Of a DNA stretch of 14,312 bases, positions 13,154 to 14,312 are shown piece by piece; position 1 is the first letter of the stretch; the number at the start of each line of letters is the position of its first letter. The position numbers and the translations under genes were made by a program. Source of the stretch: Patescibacteria group bacterium UBA5187 (GTDB taxonomy: Bacteria; Patescibacteriota; Minisyncoccia; Phycocordibacterales; PALSA-1337); NCBI GenBank assembly GCA_002413065.1, contig DHWH01000004.1:11828-26139 (forward strand). Reading direction: 5' to 3'. Under the pieces are notes generated by a model. It had not been told where the DNA came from. It made no database searches and was given only the letters and a program-made list of their open reading frames with translations.

Positions 13154-14152
13154 TTACCTCCGTATTTCAGGAGTGAAGATATTACTGTCCATCCACTGGT
13201 ACACTTCGAGTTTTTTCTCCACACCGAGCCCGTGGGCGTCGCAGTAGCGGAAGCCAATCTCCATTACTGCCTGACTGATCAGAATATTACTGGCCAGAGA
13301 AGTATCAGCGCATCCCAACATATGGTCGATAGCACGGCAATCTTCCTCTGTGATCATTGCCATCGCACCCTCGAATGTCTTCGCGGATGAGAATCTGCCT
13401 CTGATCTTATCGAGAAGCGGATGGTATTTTCCTCCACCTGCGGCGTTCAGCACCTTTCCGCCAAGCTCGTGCATCTCTACTTCCTCAATAAACATAGCTG
13501 AACTACCGCCGGCAGCTCCCGGGATGCCATCGACTTTGTTGTGCCGTCTGGCGTGTCCAAACTCATGATAGAGGATCGCAGCAAAGAGCGGCTCAGGCAA
13601 CTCGATAGTCGGCAAGGTGACGTATCCGCCATCCGTGTCCCAGATTGGCATGTACGTGTGATACTTCTCAGCTTCAATCTGACTAAGGAAACAGACTATG
13701 ACGTAGTTCGTATGGAACTCGTTGGTTGCAGTACCGGTTGGCCGGAGCATTAATGGTCGCCCGTTCACCCCGACTGCCGGCAGGATCTCCTGGAATCGAT
13801 CAGCAATAGCCTTCGTCTCTTCCGAAGTATTGCGGTATCGCCGGATCAATTCCTGCATCGTTGCCGTTCGGCGTTTGAGCATGTCGTACGTGCCCATGTC
13901 CTTCTCCAGACGATCCCGAAACCACCACGTGTCTGTGACGTTTGTTTTACTGAAGTGGTAGGTATCCAGTACCTTCCGTACTACCGCCGGCGCGTTTTTC
14001 GCCCGGTCAAGCATTTTTCCGTAGTGATGGATCGGGAAGCAGATCCACACAATTGTCCCAACGATCAGTGTTCCGATCGCCAGTGTGCTTCGACGACGTT
14101 TTCGAAGTCTTAGTTTCTCTTGTTCTTGTTTTACTATTCTTGATAATTTCAA
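13154..14152 (-). CDS. Membrane-anchored HExxH zinc-metalloprotease-like protein
   Basis: The 332-aa product has a very basic N-terminus (KLRLRKRRR), one membrane helix at about residues 23-41, and a large domain that should face outside. LYHEFGHARRHN (His196, Glu197, His200) is a zinc-protease active-site helix. Downstream EEVEMHE (Glu223, Glu224, Glu226) offers a third, gluzincin-like zinc ligand. I cannot place it in a named peptidase family. A cell-surface protease or cell-wall enzyme is the best guess. The start is TTG at 14152, with GAGGAGG ending 5 nt upstream, a far better ribosome site than any other gene here shows. A perfect-looking terminator follows. It seems to be a single-gene unit with no tie to the DGR. 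Confidence 0.8.
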   Translation of the reverse strand: MKLSRIVKQEQEKLRLRKRRRSTLAIGTLIVGTIVWICFPIHHYGKMLDRAKNAPAVVRKVLDTYHFSKTNVTDTWWFRDRLEKDMGTYDMLKRRTATMQELIRRYRNTSEETKAIADRFQEILPAVGVNGRPLMLRPTGTATNEFHTNYVIVCFLSQIEAEKYHTYMPIWDTDGGYVTLPTIELPEPLFAAILYHEFGHARRHNKVDGIPGAAGGSSAMFIEEVEMHELGGKVLNAAGGGKYHPLLDKIRGRFSSAKTFEGAMAMITEEDCRAIDHMLGCADTSLASNILISQAVMEIGFRYCDAHGLGVEKKLEVYQWMDSNIFTPEIRR

Positions 14153-14198
14153 ATATGCCTCCTCATAATTCGTTTACTACTTTGTTTCAGCTATTCGA

Positions 14199-14226
14199 AC
14201 AATAACACTTTATTTAAATAAGTCAA
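14199..14226 (-). promoter_or_regulatory. Candidate promoter of the HExxH protein gene
   Basis: On the minus strand TTGACT (14221-14226), a 16-nt AT-rich spacer and TATTGT (14199-14204). The start codon is about 47 nt downstream of the -10. Beyond 14226 to the window end I see no gene. Confidence 0.45.
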
Positions 14227-14312
14227 TATGTACGTATGTATACGACATCCCTGATGTATGCTAAATTTTGGTCAGAATGAAAACCATATATAGCTGTGGT
14301 GAATGCACGGCC

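Overview
The window most likely comes from a Candidate Phyla Radiation (Patescibacteria) genome. Three things suggest this: short intergenic gaps, a MacA/MacB exporter without an outer-membrane partner, and a diversity-generating retroelement (DGR) whose target protein resembles those common in that group. The lineage is an inference. UGA, UAG and UAA all act as stops, so a UGA-recoding lineage is excluded.

Layout. 1-2164 (-): 5' part of purL, cut by the window edge. 2299-5948 (+): three-gene exporter cassette (membrane fusion protein, ATPase, FtsX-type permease). 5961-7603 (-): small metabolic cluster with a small drug/metabolite transporter, an isochorismatase-like hydrolase, a NUDIX hydrolase and a HAD phosphatase that has lost its N-terminal half. 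The HAD break at about 7604 is probably the edge of acquired DNA. 7684-9667 (+): an unknown helical protein, then an AT-rich spacer with three perfect TTATCCACA boxes and seven 15-bp dyads on a 23-bp period, then a large serine recombinase. 9664-9894 (-): small cysteine-rich protein.

10016-12868 is a complete DGR. The target gene (-) ends in a variable repeat (VR, 10022-10141). The template repeat (TR, about 11224-11373) lies on the + strand. It is followed by avd (-) and a reverse transcriptase (+) with the DGR-type IGNLTSQ and YTDD motifs. All 15 substitutions between TR and VR fall on TR adenines, which is the signature of adenine-directed mutagenic retrohoming. Divergent sigma70-like promoters sit between the target gene and the TR. 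A perfect TTGACA-17-TATACT drives the target, and a TATAAT promoter faces the TR. The VR also lacks an in-frame 30-nt TR segment bounded by TCTCG repeats, and the RT carries a 21-nt GA microsatellite that could switch it off by slippage.

12869-14312: bidirectional terminator, structured element, tRNA-Gln(UUG) (-), and a membrane-anchored HExxH protease-like protein (-) starting at TTG behind a strong Shine-Dalgarno sequence.

How the parts work together: RT and Avd copy the TR RNA with errors at A and write the cDNA into the 3' end of the target gene, diversifying its C-terminal ligand-binding face. The recombinase and origin-like repeats next to it suggest the segment arrived on mobile DNA.
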